Shown here: positions 26,635 to 36,141 of the stretch, in pieces | How positions within the stretch are numbered: position 1 is the stretch's first letter | Layout of the letters: every line of letters starts with the position of its first letter | Assembly: GCF_001767255.1 (NCBI RefSeq) | Contig: NZ_CP017639.1 | Span: 1,572,875-1,636,874, forward strand | Source of the DNA: Corynebacterium sp. NML98-0116 | GTDB taxonomy: Bacteria > Actinomycetota > Actinomycetes > Mycobacteriales > Mycobacteriaceae | Direction of reading: 5' to 3' | DNA: 64,000 nt | Translations under genes and position numbers: made by a program | Notes under the pieces: generated by a model | What the model saw: the letters and a program-made list of their open reading frames with translations, nothing else | The model's database searches: none | Told to the model about the DNA's origin: nothing

Positions 26635-26686
26635 CACTCCTTAGTAGGGCAAGATAGGCAGTTGTTTTACCTACAACTAAGGAGTG
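26635..26686 (+). promoter_or_regulatory. Inverted repeat overlapping the dedA ribosome binding site
   Basis: CACTCCTTAGT (26635-26645) pairs perfectly with ACTAAGGAGTG (26676-26686). The right arm contains the AAGGAG Shine-Dalgarno for dedA. A nested hairpin GTTGT/ACAAC lies in the loop. If both arms are transcribed, the ribosome binding site would be hidden. Confidence 0.6.
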
Positions 26687-26689
26687 AAC

Positions 26690-27328
26690 GTGCAAGCCAT
26701 CATCGACTGGATCGTCAACCTGATGGAGCTTCTCGGCGCCCCCGGCGTCGGGATAGCGATTTTCTTGGAGAACGTCTTCCCACCGATCCCCTCCGAGGTA
26801 GTGCTGCCGCTGGCCGGCTTCACGGTCGCGCAGGGCTCGCTGAGCTACCTGGCGGTGTTCATCTGGTCGGTGATGGGGTCCGTCGCGGGCGCGTTTTTCC
26901 TTTACGGCCTCGGTGCCTGGCTGGGCGCCGAACGCCTGCGCGCGATCGCTGACTGGATGTGGTTGGTGAAGGCGTCGGACGTCGATAAGTCCCTCGAGTG
27001 GTTTGATAAGCACGGCCGATCCTCAGTCTTCTTCGGCCGCCTGATTCCGGGGGTGCGCTCCCTCATCTCGATTCCTGCAGGCCTGGACCGCATGAACCTC
27101 GCGATGTTCGCCCTGTGGACCGGGCTCGGCTCCGCAATCTGGAACGCAATCCTGATCACGCTCGGCATGTACCTCGGCGAAAGCTGGGAGACGGTCTCCC
27201 ATTACGTGGATACGTACTCGACCGTGGTCTACGTCCTGCTGATCCTGATCATGCTCGGCTTCCTGGCGTACTTCATTCGCCGCTCCATGAAGGAGAAGGC
27301 GGCTGGCACTGAGGGCACCACCAAATAA
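26690..27328 (+). CDS. DedA family membrane protein
   Basis: 212 residues from GTG 26690, five bases after AAGGAG; a GTG at 26684 is inside the ribosome binding site. Motifs of the family: FLENVFPPIPSEVVLPLAGF (re-entrant loop with Glu), FFLYGLGAWLG, FGRLIPGVRSLISIPAG (the conserved Arg pair) and LGSAIWNAILITLGMYLG. DedA proteins include undecaprenyl-phosphate or phospholipid flippases and affect envelope integrity. Its last 56 bases overlap the convergent nei gene. Confidence 0.9.
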   Translation: MQAIIDWIVNLMELLGAPGVGIAIFLENVFPPIPSEVVLPLAGFTVAQGSLSYLAVFIWSVMGSVAGAFFLYGLGAWLGAERLRAIADWMWLVKASDVDKSLEWFDKHGRSSVFFGRLIPGVRSLISIPAGLDRMNLAMFALWTGLGSAIWNAILITLGMYLGESWETVSHYVDTYSTVVYVLLILIMLGFLAYFIRRSMKEKAAGTEGTTK

Positions 27329-28100
27329 CTCGTTCTAAGTCGCCCGCTCCCCCGAGGAATCCTTTCTCGATGAGCGTGCCACACCGCCGACACGGCTTGT
27401 TGTTCCTTCCAAATACGTAGCTGGTCTCCCCGGCGCGTTTGATCCCCGTGGTCACTCGCACCGGGGAGTCTTTGTTTGCCCACATGAGGCGCCGCGCGAT
27501 CGCCACATGCTTTTCGACGTCCACCTCCCCCACCTTGCGTGCCGGATGCGTACCAGCGATGAAGTGAATTTCTGCGCGGTACTCATTGCCGATGCCCGCG
27601 ACGAAACGCTGGTTGAGCAGCGCGCGCCCCATTTCGAGGTGCGGGTGCTCACTGATCCTGCGCACGACCTCTTCCTGGTCGAAGTCGCGTGCCAGCATGT
27701 CCGGGCCCAGGTAGCCCATCCGCTGCGGGTACTCGCGCGCGGGGAACACATCGACGAGGCCCAGCGAGTGTCCGACGAGCTCGATATCAGGCTTCGGCGC
27801 GTCCGCGAGGCGCAGCACCACCCGGGCGGTGTGGCCGGGCTTGCGCCAGCGGGTGCCCGCACGATGGATCGCCCATGTGCCTTCCATCTTGAGGTGCGTG
27901 TGTAGCACTTGTGATTCGTGGCCTTCGCGGGAAAACTCCATGAAGAGGTGCTTGCCGTAGGGCCAGACGCGCTCGCAGGTCATGCCGGTGAAATCGACGG
28001 TGGCGAAGCGCGGCACGCGAACACTCGTGGCAGTGACTTCACGGTGTTGCATCCACTGCAGGCGCTTCGACAGCTGATAGACGGAATCCCCTTCAGGCAT
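27273..28100 (-). CDS. Fpg/Nei family DNA glycosylase (Nei2-like)
   Basis: 275 residues. Starting at ATG 28100 gives the mature Pro2-Glu3 catalytic pair (MPEGDSVYQ). It excises oxidised bases and cleaves the backbone by beta/delta elimination. The helix-two-turn-helix part is RALLNQRFVAGIGNEYRAEI, and the C-terminal zinc finger is CRRCG...CPQC. Notably, the last part, including the CPQC, is encoded antisense to the end of dedA (27273-27328). Together with Lhr in this region it mirrors the lhr-nei2 pair of M. tuberculosis. Confidence 0.92.
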   Translation of the reverse strand: MPEGDSVYQLSKRLQWMQHREVTATSVRVPRFATVDFTGMTCERVWPYGKHLFMEFSREGHESQVLHTHLKMEGTWAIHRAGTRWRKPGHTARVVLRLADAPKPDIELVGHSLGLVDVFPAREYPQRMGYLGPDMLARDFDQEEVVRRISEHPHLEMGRALLNQRFVAGIGNEYRAEIHFIAGTHPARKVGEVDVEKHVAIARRLMWANKDSPVRVTTGIKRAGETSYVFGRNNKPCRRCGTLIEKGFLGGAGDLERVIWWCPQCQPPSPSWSGE

Positions 28101-28110
28101 AGTGGTATCC

Positions 28111-28338
28111 ATGTTCCGCTTCTTACAAAACCTTTTCAACTACGGCCCCACGCCGGAGGAGTCGCTCGTCGGGTTCTTCCCCGACATGGATGCCGCCACC
28201 GAGTGGGCGCGGGGTGTGCTGGCAGAGACCGGCACCGACCCCGAAGCCGAGTTTGTTCGCGCCGTGAAAGACGTGCGCGTGGCGAACCCGCGCATCGGCC
28301 TGGCCGCGGCAGCACACCTGGTCAAGCAACTGCTTTAG
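28111..28338 (+). CDS. Small conserved hypothetical protein
   Basis: 75 residues from ATG 28111: MFRFLQNLFNYGPTPEESLV, then a helical, alanine-rich remainder. No membrane span or known domain. It is divergent from nei with only 10 bases between start codons. A CATAGT hexamer lies 7 bases before the ATG, suggesting a leaderless mRNA whose -10 box overlaps the nei start codon. GTG 28102 is an alternative. The codon use looks coding, and the length is convincing for a small cytosolic protein. Function unknown. Confidence 0.65.
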   Translation: MFRFLQNLFNYGPTPEESLVGFFPDMDAATEWARGVLAETGTDPEAEFVRAVKDVRVANPRIGLAAAAHLVKQLL

Positions 28339-28351
28339 AATCTTTGTTCGA
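28336..28351 (+). promoter_or_regulatory. Possible LexA (SOS) box upstream of the HNH gene
   Basis: TAGAAT-CTTT-GTTCGA: the right half equals the actinobacterial LexA half-site GTTCGA and the left half keeps four of six bases. A TATAGT box follows at 28381-28386. Confidence 0.4.
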
Positions 28352-28413
28352 ATCTCATTTTTTCAAGTCCGACACGTCTGTATAGTCGCCCTTAGCTACT
28401 TGAAGGAGGGGAC

Positions 28414-29844
28414 ATGAACGACGTGACCAAGCTCGTTGACCAGGTCATTAACGGCCTGACGCAGCTACGCATGCTTTTCGACGACCCCTCCTCCCTCCGC
28501 CTTTCCGCCATCGCCGAAGACATCGCACGCCTCGAACACGCGATGGACAAGAAGGCCTACATCGATGCCGCCTTCGCGCAGGTCTGCGCTATCGCCGACG
28601 CCGGCAAACTCGTCGGCGCCAACTACCCGGATACCTACCTCATGGAGAAGTTGGGCATCTCCAAGGGTGAGGCATATAACCGGCTCGCGCGCGCCAAGGC
28701 GATGTTCGCTCCGGTGACGGAGCCGGACCGTGGCGGCCTGCTCGATGTGGAGGAGGCGGAGCGGCGTCGTAAAGACCAGGTCCAAGCTCGCCGCCACGCC
28801 GACGCGGTTCCCGCGGCCAAGCAGGACATCATCCGGCGCGAGACCGACAGGCTGCTCAAGGCCGCCGAGGGCGAGCACATGAGCATTTACGCCCACGCCA
28901 TGGAGGAAGCGAAGACCCGAGACGAGCAGGACCTGCGCCTCACGGTCAAGCGCCTCGTGGATAAGGCGAACCGGCCACACGCGAAGAAGAACCCCAACGC
29001 GGGCTTTGAGAAGCGCGAGGCCACCCTGGGCAAGGAGAACTCCGACGGCACCTACCACGTGCGCCTGGACATGACAGCAGGCGACTACGCCCTCTACAAA
29101 GCGCTGACCGACAAGGGGCTTGCGCCAAACTCCAATATCCCGCCCGATCGCCAGCAGGACCGCGATCCTCGCACCCGTGGCCAGCGCCGCTACGACCAGT
29201 TCATGGCCATCATGCGCCAATACGAGCACGGCGAGCAGGCCACTCACGGTGGCGCCGCCTCCGTGGTGGTCTCAGTGACTCTCGACGACCTCGCCGACGC
29301 CGACGCCACCACACTGTTCCAAACCAACGTCGGCGTGGAGCTGGACGCCTTCGAACTCGTGCGCCTCGGCATGGATGGCACGTCTGACTTCCTGCTCACC
29401 GTCGACGGAATCACCGGCGTGCCGCTGCACCTAGGCAGGTCCAAGCGGCTCGCCTCTGTTGGGCAACGCATCGCCATGTTTGCTATCCAGGGCGTGTGCT
29501 CCTGGGCCGGCTGCACCACCGCAATGAGCGAGTGCGAAGCCCACCACATCATTTCCTGGCTGCGCCACGGCGGCACCGACATCACCAACCTCACCGGCCT
29601 GTGCCCCACCCACCACCGGTGCAACAACGACCACCGGGACGGCTCCTTCAACAAGGGCTACATGGACTACGACTCCACCACCGGCACCGCGTTGTTGGTC
29701 AAGGCCGACGGCACCCGCCACACCAACACCTCGGACCCCGCCATGCACTCGGCGGTGAATCGGATCCGGAACAAACGGGCGATGCGGGCAGGGCCACCGG
29801 GGACTACTCACCGGCCGGTGCCTCGCGTGATACTGCGACCCTAA
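28414..29844 (+). CDS. DUF222/HNH endonuclease-signature protein (13E12 type)
   Basis: 476 residues. The long helical DUF222 region (to about 330) is followed by an HNH nuclease motif: CSWAGC, then EAHHIISW, TDITNLTGLCPTHHRCNNDH. These proteins are abundant in actinobacteria (REP13E12 in mycobacteria, which can be LexA-controlled) but their substrate is not settled. AAGGAGG precedes the ATG. It is encoded alone, between nei and lhr. All HNH metal ligands look intact. Confidence 0.88.
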   Translation: MNDVTKLVDQVINGLTQLRMLFDDPSSLRLSAIAEDIARLEHAMDKKAYIDAAFAQVCAIADAGKLVGANYPDTYLMEKLGISKGEAYNRLARAKAMFAPVTEPDRGGLLDVEEAERRRKDQVQARRHADAVPAAKQDIIRRETDRLLKAAEGEHMSIYAHAMEEAKTRDEQDLRLTVKRLVDKANRPHAKKNPNAGFEKREATLGKENSDGTYHVRLDMTAGDYALYKALTDKGLAPNSNIPPDRQQDRDPRTRGQRRYDQFMAIMRQYEHGEQATHGGAASVVVSVTLDDLADADATTLFQTNVGVELDAFELVRLGMDGTSDFLLTVDGITGVPLHLGRSKRLASVGQRIAMFAIQGVCSWAGCTTAMSECEAHHIISWLRHGGTDITNLTGLCPTHHRCNNDHRDGSFNKGYMDYDSTTGTALLVKADGTRHTNTSDPAMHSAVNRIRNKRAMRAGPPGTTHRPVPRVILRP

Positions 29845-29858
29845 ACCCAGCCGAAACA

Positions 29859-32800
29859 CTAATCGTCGAAGGAGAGCCCGTCCAGATCCCCTAGGGCCTC
29901 CGTCATGCTGCGCCCGCGCCGCTTCGGAGGCGCGGCCTGCTTGCCTCCGATTCTTACGCCCTTGTGCGTCACCGCCACGCCAAGATCGCGGAGCCGGAAC
30001 GCGGGCTCGCCGTTGACGGTTTCGACGTTGAGCGGGCGCATCCTCCCGGCGGCGACGGCATCCGATAGTGCGTCGATGACAAGTGGTAGCGGATCTTCGA
30101 TGCCTTCCGGGAAGGTCTCGAAGAAGGTGGTGAGCTTCTTGCCGCCACGGGTGATGTGGGCCGCCAACAGCCCGTCCACGAGCACCACCATCGCGCCTGC
30201 CGATCTGGTCGGGCCGGTCACGGGCCACGGCAGCGCGGCCCCGTAGGGGTTGGCCGGGTCGGTGGCGGCGAGCACGTACACCTTTGGCTCACGCGCACCC
30301 GATGGCCAACCGGCGACGTCGTCGCTGTCCTGCTGGCCACGCAGCCGATCAATCGTCGCAGGGGTGGAGAACTGCGCTGCGCCAAGCCCCTCGATGAGGT
30401 AGCCGCGCAGCGCCTTGCCGGAGTCCTCGAACCCGGAGAGCACCTTGTACGCCAACGCGAAGCCGCCGATGACATTCTCTGCGACGACGGCGCCCTTGGT
30501 CACCACCCCGTAGCGGTCCAGCCATGCCTCCCCAAGCGCGAGCGAGCGCCGGGTCGGGTCGGTGTCGGGCTGCGGGGTTGCCGCCCACCTCCCCACCATG
30601 TCGGGCGGGGCGGTTTGCGTAAACGAGGTCCTCCCGGAACGGATGCGGGAGCGGGACGGTCTACGCTTCGCGCGGTGCGCGGCCTTACCGCCGGCGAGGC
30701 GTGCGCGCAGCGGCGCGAAGGAATCCGGTGAAACGTGGCCGGCCTCGACGAGGTCCCACATGGATTCGCGTAGCTCCTCAGAAGTCGTCACTGGCGTGAG
30801 CAGGTCGCTGAACAGGTAGCCGCCACCTGCTGCGAGCGTATCCATGATGTGCTGCTGCGTGAGCGACAGCAACGGCGGGTCGACTTGCGGCAAGAGCTGC
30901 GCGGCGTAGTCACTCGGCAGCAGCATGATCCACGGATCGTTCGCCCCCGCCGACCCGGCGCCCACAATGATAACCTCGCCGGAGGCAGTCAGCTCGTCCA
31001 GCATGATCGGCGAGTAGTCCCCCACCCGCGACGGCAAGATGTGGGACTCCCACGCAGAGGCCGGCAGCCGCACGCCCGCGAGCTGCTCGATGACGGAGTA
31101 CACCCCGTCGGCGCCGCGTAAGGGAGGCACCGTTCCCGCCGCGGCGACGTTCAACCACGCCGGCAGGAAACGCCCGTACGCCGACGCCGATACCGGCCGG
31201 GCCTGCGCCCGCGCGACCGCCAAGGAGCGGGAGCGGATCACGCGCAGGACCTCGTGCGCGACGTATTCCTGGTCGTCAACGCCTTGGCGGAAGCGCCCCT
31301 CGATGACGGAGTTGGCGTCGACAAGCGGTTGGAGCACCGCGTAGGCAGCGCCGAGCGCGAGCCCGAAGGCGTCGGCAAGCGCGCGCAGCGTGAAAGGGCC
31401 GCGGGTGCGCACCCAGCGGCGCACGAGCTGCGCGAGCGCATCGGGGATGGTGGCCACCTGTGCTGCCACCCCAGGCGGAACCGGCACGCCAAGGCCGTCG
31501 CGCAGCAGCGGTGCGTCGAGCACCTGCGCAACGTGTTCCCTGCCGCCGATGCGCACCCGCATCACGCGTGGCCCGAGCGACGCCTCCACCCCCGCGAGCG
31601 GCACCGAGGTGTACACCGCGAGCTCGTCCACAGGCACCGGGCCGATCAGGCGCAGGGTGTCGGCGAACTGCTCCGGTGTCTCGGCGCGGCCGACCCGGCG
31701 CAGCGACGCGTCCACCTCGGCGATCACCTCCGCGTCCAACAGCTCGCGCAGCTCCACGGTGCCCAACAGTTTGGCTAGCAGTGACGGGTCCAGCGCGAGT
31801 GCCGCCGCCCGCTTCTCCGCGAGCGGAGTGTCGCCCTCGTACATGAACGCGCCCGTGTAGTTGAACAGCAGCGAGGAGGCGAACGGGCTCGGCTGCTGCG
31901 TGGTCACCTCCGCGATGCGGACCCGGCGCGTCTGCAGGTCACGGATGACTTCTTGCAGGGCGGGCAGGTCGTAGACGTCCTGGAGGCACTCGCGCACCGT
32001 TTCCAGGATGATCGGAAACGACGGGTAATTCCGGGCCACATCCAACAACTGCTCGGCGCGCTGGCGCTGCTGCCACAGGGGCGCGCGCTTGCCGGGGTTG
32101 CGGCGCGGCAGCAGCAGGGCGCGGGCGGCGCACTCGCGGAACCGGGAGGCGAACAGAGCGGAGTTTCCCACCTGCTCGGTGACGATGTCGGTGATCTCGT
32201 CGGCGTCGAATTGGAACAGGGCCCCGGAGGGTTCGTGGTCGCCTTGGGGCAGGCGCAGAACGATGCCGTCGTCGCCGGCCACGGCCTGGGCGTCCATCCC
32301 GGTCTCCTGCGCGATCCGCCACCCGGCGGCCAGCGCCCACGCGGCGTTCACACCCTTGCCGAACGGCGTGTGCAGCACCACGCGCCAGTCCCCGAGCTCG
32401 TCGGTGAAGCGCTCGAGCACCAGCGTCGTCTCGTCCGGCAGCACGCCGGTGGCTTCCTCTTGCTCCTCAAGGTAGGCCCGCAGATTATCGCGTGCGTACG
32501 CATCGAGCGAGTTATCGACGCCCGCTCCGCCTCGCACCTCCCTCCTGAACGCGCCGAGCGCCTTGCCGAGTTCGTACGGGCGCCCGACGCCCTCCCCCGA
32601 CCAGAACGGCAGCCTGCCGGTATGTCCTGGCGCGGGCGAGACCTGCACTTGGTCGCGCGTGATGTTTTCGATGCGCCAGCTCGTCGCCCCGAGCGTGAAC
32701 ACGTCGCCGACGCGGGACTCGTAAACCATTTCCTCGTCGAGCTCACCGACGCGGCGCGGCGCCCCGCCTTCGGCCTCGGAGCCGACGAGGAACACGCCGA

Positions 32801-34490
32801 ACATGCCACGGTCCGGGATGGTGCCGGCGTTGGTGACCGCGACGCGCTGCGCGCCCTGCAACGCCTTGAGCACGGTGCCGTCGAGCCAGGCACGCGGCTT
32901 GAGCTCCGCGAAGTCCGTTGATGGGTACACCCCGGTGACCAGGTCGATGACGGCGTTAAAGACATCCCGGTCGAGTGACCGGTAGGGCCAGGCGCGGGTG
33001 ACGGTCTCATACCAGTCATCGAGCTCGAGGTCCTCGACTGCCACCGCGGCCACCGTCTGCTGGGCGAGCACGTCCAGCGGGGAACGTGGCGTGCGCAGCT
33101 CCTCGATGAGCCCGTCGCGCATCCGCGGCACGGTCACGGCCGTTTGCACCAGGTCGGAGCGGTGCTTCGGATAGAACGAGCCGTGCGAGATCGCGCCCAC
33201 CGTGTGCCCGGCGCGCCCGACGCGCTGCAGCCCGGAGGCGACCGACGGCGGCGACTCCACCTGGATCACCAGCTCCACCGCACCCATATCGATGCCGAGT
33301 TCCAGCGAGGACGTCGACACGACCGCTTTGAGCGTGCCCTCTTTCAGCATCGTTTCCGTCGTGGCCCGCTCGTCTTTGGACACGCTGCCGTGGTGCGCCC
33401 GCGCGATCACGGGCGCCGCCTCCCCCGCGAGGTCGACCCCTTTGCCCAGCTGTGCAGGGGGGCGTCGAGTAGCGGGGCTGAGCGCTTCGGGGTCGTGCTC
33501 CTTGGCCCACAGCTCGTTGAGCTGGCTGGTGAGCCGCTCCGCCGTGCGTCGCGAGTTCACGAACACGATCGTCGAGCGGTGCGCCATGACCTCCTGGTAC
33601 ACCGATTCCGCGATGTGCGGCCAAATCGACTTCGGCGCCGGCGGCATCAGCGCCGCGGTCTCCCCGTCGAGGTCCAGCGCGTCGTCGACGATGGCGTCCC
33701 CAATTGTCGACGCCTCCTCCGGCACCGGCAGGTCACTCATGTCAGCCACCGGCACCCGCACCGCGAGGTCCCAGCGCTTCTCCCCCGGTGGCTGGATGAT
33801 CGTCGTGCGCGGACCGAGGAAGTCCGCCACGGCCTCCAGCGGGCGCACCGTCGCAGACAACCCGATGCGTTGAAAGTCCCCAGCGATGCGCCCGAGCCGC
33901 TCCAGCGACAGCGCCAGGTGCACGCCCCGCTTCGTGCCCGCGAGCGCGTGAATCTCGTCCACGATCACGGTGTCTACGGTCCGCAGGATGCCCGAGGCCT
34001 TCGAGGTCAGCATCAAATACAGCGACTCAGGCGTGGTGATCAGGATGTCCGGCGGCTTGCGCACCTGGCGAGACCGCTCCGCTTGCGAGGTATCACCCGA
34101 GCGCACCGCCACCGAAACATCCGGTATGTCCAGCCCCATGCGCTGCGCCACGCGCCCAATCCCGCCGAGCGGGGCCCGCAAATTGTTTTCGACGTCCACA
34201 CCAAGGGCCTTCAGCGGCGAGATATATAAGGTGCGCACCCCGCCGTGGCTGCTGGCGTTCGCCCCATCGATTGGCAGGGCCTGTTGCCCGTCGCGCTCCA
34301 CGAGCGAATTCAACGACCACAAAAAGGCCGCTAACGTCTTACCGGAACCGGTAGGCGCTACCACCAGGGCGTTGCCGCCGTCGGAAATCGTGGCCCACGC
34401 CTGCTCCTGCACTGGCGTTGGCGCCTCGAATACTTCTTCAAACCAGGTCGCCACCTGCGGTTTGAAGCGTTCGAGGATTCCTTTGGCCAT
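29859..34490 (-). CDS. lhr: Large ATP-dependent helicase Lhr
   Basis: 1543 residues, full length for the actinobacterial form (core plus long CTD). The superfamily 2 3'-5' DNA/RNA helicase is part of DNA-damage responses. Motifs: TPVQEQAW (Q), VVAPTGSGKTLAAFLW (I), TLYISPLKALGVD (Ia), ILITTPESLYLM (Ib), VIVDEIHALAG (II), GLSATV (III), IVFVNSRRTAERL (IV), TSSLELGIDMG (V) and QRVGRAGH (VI). The winged-helix and Lhr-core domains follow up to about 870, and the CTD extends to the end. The end lies 14 bases from the HNH gene stop. Confidence 0.97.
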   Translation of the reverse strand: MAKGILERFKPQVATWFEEVFEAPTPVQEQAWATISDGGNALVVAPTGSGKTLAAFLWSLNSLVERDGQQALPIDGANASSHGGVRTLYISPLKALGVDVENNLRAPLGGIGRVAQRMGLDIPDVSVAVRSGDTSQAERSRQVRKPPDILITTPESLYLMLTSKASGILRTVDTVIVDEIHALAGTKRGVHLALSLERLGRIAGDFQRIGLSATVRPLEAVADFLGPRTTIIQPPGEKRWDLAVRVPVADMSDLPVPEEASTIGDAIVDDALDLDGETAALMPPAPKSIWPHIAESVYQEVMAHRSTIVFVNSRRTAERLTSQLNELWAKEHDPEALSPATRRPPAQLGKGVDLAGEAAPVIARAHHGSVSKDERATTETMLKEGTLKAVVSTSSLELGIDMGAVELVIQVESPPSVASGLQRVGRAGHTVGAISHGSFYPKHRSDLVQTAVTVPRMRDGLIEELRTPRSPLDVLAQQTVAAVAVEDLELDDWYETVTRAWPYRSLDRDVFNAVIDLVTGVYPSTDFAELKPRAWLDGTVLKALQGAQRVAVTNAGTIPDRGMFGVFLVGSEAEGGAPRRVGELDEEMVYESRVGDVFTLGATSWRIENITRDQVQVSPAPGHTGRLPFWSGEGVGRPYELGKALGAFRREVRGGAGVDNSLDAYARDNLRAYLEEQEEATGVLPDETTLVLERFTDELGDWRVVLHTPFGKGVNAAWALAAGWRIAQETGMDAQAVAGDDGIVLRLPQGDHEPSGALFQFDADEITDIVTEQVGNSALFASRFRECAARALLLPRRNPGKRAPLWQQRQRAEQLLDVARNYPSFPIILETVRECLQDVYDLPALQEVIRDLQTRRVRIAEVTTQQPSPFASSLLFNYTGAFMYEGDTPLAEKRAAALALDPSLLAKLLGTVELRELLDAEVIAEVDASLRRVGRAETPEQFADTLRLIGPVPVDELAVYTSVPLAGVEASLGPRVMRVRIGGREHVAQVLDAPLLRDGLGVPVPPGVAAQVATIPDALAQLVRRWVRTRGPFTLRALADAFGLALGAAYAVLQPLVDANSVIEGRFRQGVDDQEYVAHEVLRVIRSRSLAVARAQARPVSASAYGRFLPAWLNVAAAGTVPPLRGADGVYSVIEQLAGVRLPASAWESHILPSRVGDYSPIMLDELTASGEVIIVGAGSAGANDPWIMLLPSDYAAQLLPQVDPPLLSLTQQHIMDTLAAGGGYLFSDLLTPVTTSEELRESMWDLVEAGHVSPDSFAPLRARLAGGKAAHRAKRRPSRSRIRSGRTSFTQTAPPDMVGRWAATPQPDTDPTRRSLALGEAWLDRYGVVTKGAVVAENVIGGFALAYKVLSGFEDSGKALRGYLIEGLGAAQFSTPATIDRLRGQQDSDDVAGWPSGAREPKVYVLAATDPANPYGAALPWPVTGPTRSAGAMVVLVDGLLAAHITRGGKKLTTFFETFPEGIEDPLPLVIDALSDAVAAGRMRPLNVETVNGEPAFRLRDLGVAVTHKGVRIGGKQAAPPKRRGRSMTEALGDLDGLSFDD

Positions 34491-34567
34491 GCCCGCCAGA
34501 ATACAGATAGTGCAGGCAGGCGAAAAGAAATGGTTCCTTTGGCTGGTTTCGCGCTAAAGTCGAAGCC

Positions 34568-35344
34568 ATGACTGCTCAGTATTCAGACTCTCGGCTGACA
34601 AACTTAATCGCGCAAGGCACCGGCGAGATCCTCAAGGGTATTCGCGGTGTTGGCCTTCTCCGTGGACGTGAACTTGGAGAAGCCGGCGACGACCTGGCAC
34701 AGAACTGGATCGCGCGCGTGCTTGAGCAGCACCGCCCGGGCGATGCATTTTTGTCCGAAGAGGCAGCCGATGACCACTCTCGACTCAGCAACAACCGCGT
34801 CTGGATCGTTGACCCACTCGACGGCACGAAGGAGTTCGCAACCGGCCGCCAGGACTGGGCCGTGCACATCGCGCTCGTCGAAGACGGCGTCCCTACTCAC
34901 GCGGCAGTGGGGCTGCCGGACCTCGGCGTCGTATTCAAGTCTTCCGACGTGCGCCACGTCTCGGGGCCGTTCGCGAAGAAGATCGCTATGTCACGCAACC
35001 GCCCGCCGGCGATCGCTCCGTTCGTTGCCGATGCCCTCGGCTTCGAAACCAGCCCGGTCGGCTCCGCAGGCGCGAAGGCAATGCACGTCCTGCTCGGTGA
35101 CTTCGACGCCTACGTACACGCCGGCGGCCAGTACGAGTGGGACCAGGCAGCACCAGTTGGTGTGTCCATGGCTGCGGGCCTGCACTGCTCGCGCCTCGAC
35201 GGCTCGCCGCTGAAGTACAACAACAAGGACACCTACATCCCAGACCTGCTCATCTGCCGTCCGGAGCTTGCCGACGACATCCTGGAAGCCTGCGCGAAGT
35301 ACTACGACGAGCACGGCTCCTTCGAAGGGGTCGTCGCGAAGTGA
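34568..35344 (+). CDS. cysQ: 3'(2'),5'-bisphosphate nucleotidase CysQ-like
   Basis: 258 residues; inositol-monophosphatase fold. Motifs: LSEEAADD (metal site 1), [21 protein letters not shown] (the DPLDGT signature) and [15 protein letters not shown] (WDxAA, second metal site). CysQ removes PAP, a by-product of sulfate assimilation; inositol phosphatase activity is an alternative. TAAAGT lies 7 bases before the ATG with no Shine-Dalgarno, so a leaderless mRNA is likely. The end overlaps thyA by 4 bases (GTGA). Confidence 0.9.
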   Translation: MTAQYSDSRLTNLIAQGTGEILKGIRGVGLLRGRELGEAGDDLAQNWIARVLEQHRPGDAFLSEEAADDHSRLSNNRVWIVDPLDGTKEFATGRQDWAVHIALVEDGVPTHAAVGLPDLGVVFKSSDVRHVSGPFAKKIAMSRNRPPAIAPFVADALGFETSPVGSAGAKAMHVLLGDFDAYVHAGGQYEWDQAAPVGVSMAAGLHCSRLDGSPLKYNNKDTYIPDLLICRPELADDILEACAKYYDEHGSFEGVVAK

Positions 35345-36141
35345 GCCTGGTGACTCCGTACGAAGACCTCCTGCGCGACGTCCTGGAAAACGGCACCGAT
35401 AAGGGCGACCGCACCGGCACCGGCACGCGAAGCGTCTTCGGCCGCCAGCTGCGCTACGACCTTTCCGAGTCCTTCCCCCTGCTGACCACCAAGAAGGTGT
35501 ACTTCAAGGGCGTCGTGGGCGAGCTGCTGTGGTTCCTCCGCGGCGACTCCAACGTGACCTGGCTGCAGGAACACGGCGTGCGCATCTGGAACGAGTGGGC
35601 CGACGAAAATGGCGAGCTCGGCCCTGTCTACGGCGTGCAGTGGCGTTCCTGGCCCACCCCCGATGGGCAGCACGTCGACCAGATTTCACGGGCGCTCGAG
35701 CTTTTGAAGGACGACCCCAATTCGCGCCGCAACCTGGTGTCCGCGTGGAACGTCTCCGAGCTCGAGCACATGGCGCTGCTGCCGTGTCACCTGCTGTTCC
35801 AGCTGTATGTAGCTGACGGCAAGCTGAGCCTGCAGGTGTACCAGCGCTCCGCCGACATGTTCCTGGGCGTGCCGTTTAACATCGCCTCCTACGCGCTGCT
35901 CGCGCACATGTTTGCACAGCAGGCAGGTCTCGAGGTCGGCGAACTCATCTGGACCGGCGGCGACTGCCACATTTACAACAATCACTTCGACCAGGTGCGC
36001 GAGCAGCTCTCCCGCGAGCCTCGCCCCTACCCGCAGCTCAAGCTGCGGAAGGCAGAGTCGCTCTTTGACTACGACTTCTCCGACATCGAAGTCGTCGGCT
36101 ACGACCCGCACCCGACGATCAAAGCGCAGGTGTCCGTCTAA
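35341..36141 (+). CDS. thyA: Thymidylate synthase
   Basis: 266 residues from GTG 35341, overlapping the cysQ TGA. It makes dTMP from dUMP with methylene-THF. Motifs: [36 protein letters not shown], the catalytic Cys in [31 protein letters not shown] and [17 protein letters not shown] at 35350 is also possible. The open frame continues upstream into cysQ but that part is a shadow. The TAATG at the end couples it to folA, which regenerates the folate it uses. Confidence 0.97.
   Translation: MSLVTPYEDLLRDVLENGTDKGDRTGTGTRSVFGRQLRYDLSESFPLLTTKKVYFKGVVGELLWFLRGDSNVTWLQEHGVRIWNEWADENGELGPVYGVQWRSWPTPDGQHVDQISRALELLKDDPNSRRNLVSAWNVSELEHMALLPCHLLFQLYVADGKLSLQVYQRSADMFLGVPFNIASYALLAHMFAQQAGLEVGELIWTGGDCHIYNNHFDQVREQLSREPRPYPQLKLRKAESLFDYDFSDIEVVGYDPHPTIKAQVSV

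Noticed and set aside
24565..26637. 690-residue open frame on the minus strand covering all of pgi
   Set aside because: It is exactly antisense to a certain gene, lacks a ribosome binding site and reads as low-complexity H/R/V/L-rich protein typical of the third-position GC shadow.
28465..29247. 260-residue minus-strand frame within the HNH gene
   Set aside because: Antisense shadow of the DUF222 domain, no start signal.
31254..34229. Several plus-strand frames of 120-360 residues inside lhr
   Set aside because: All antisense to the 1543-residue helicase whose motifs are complete.
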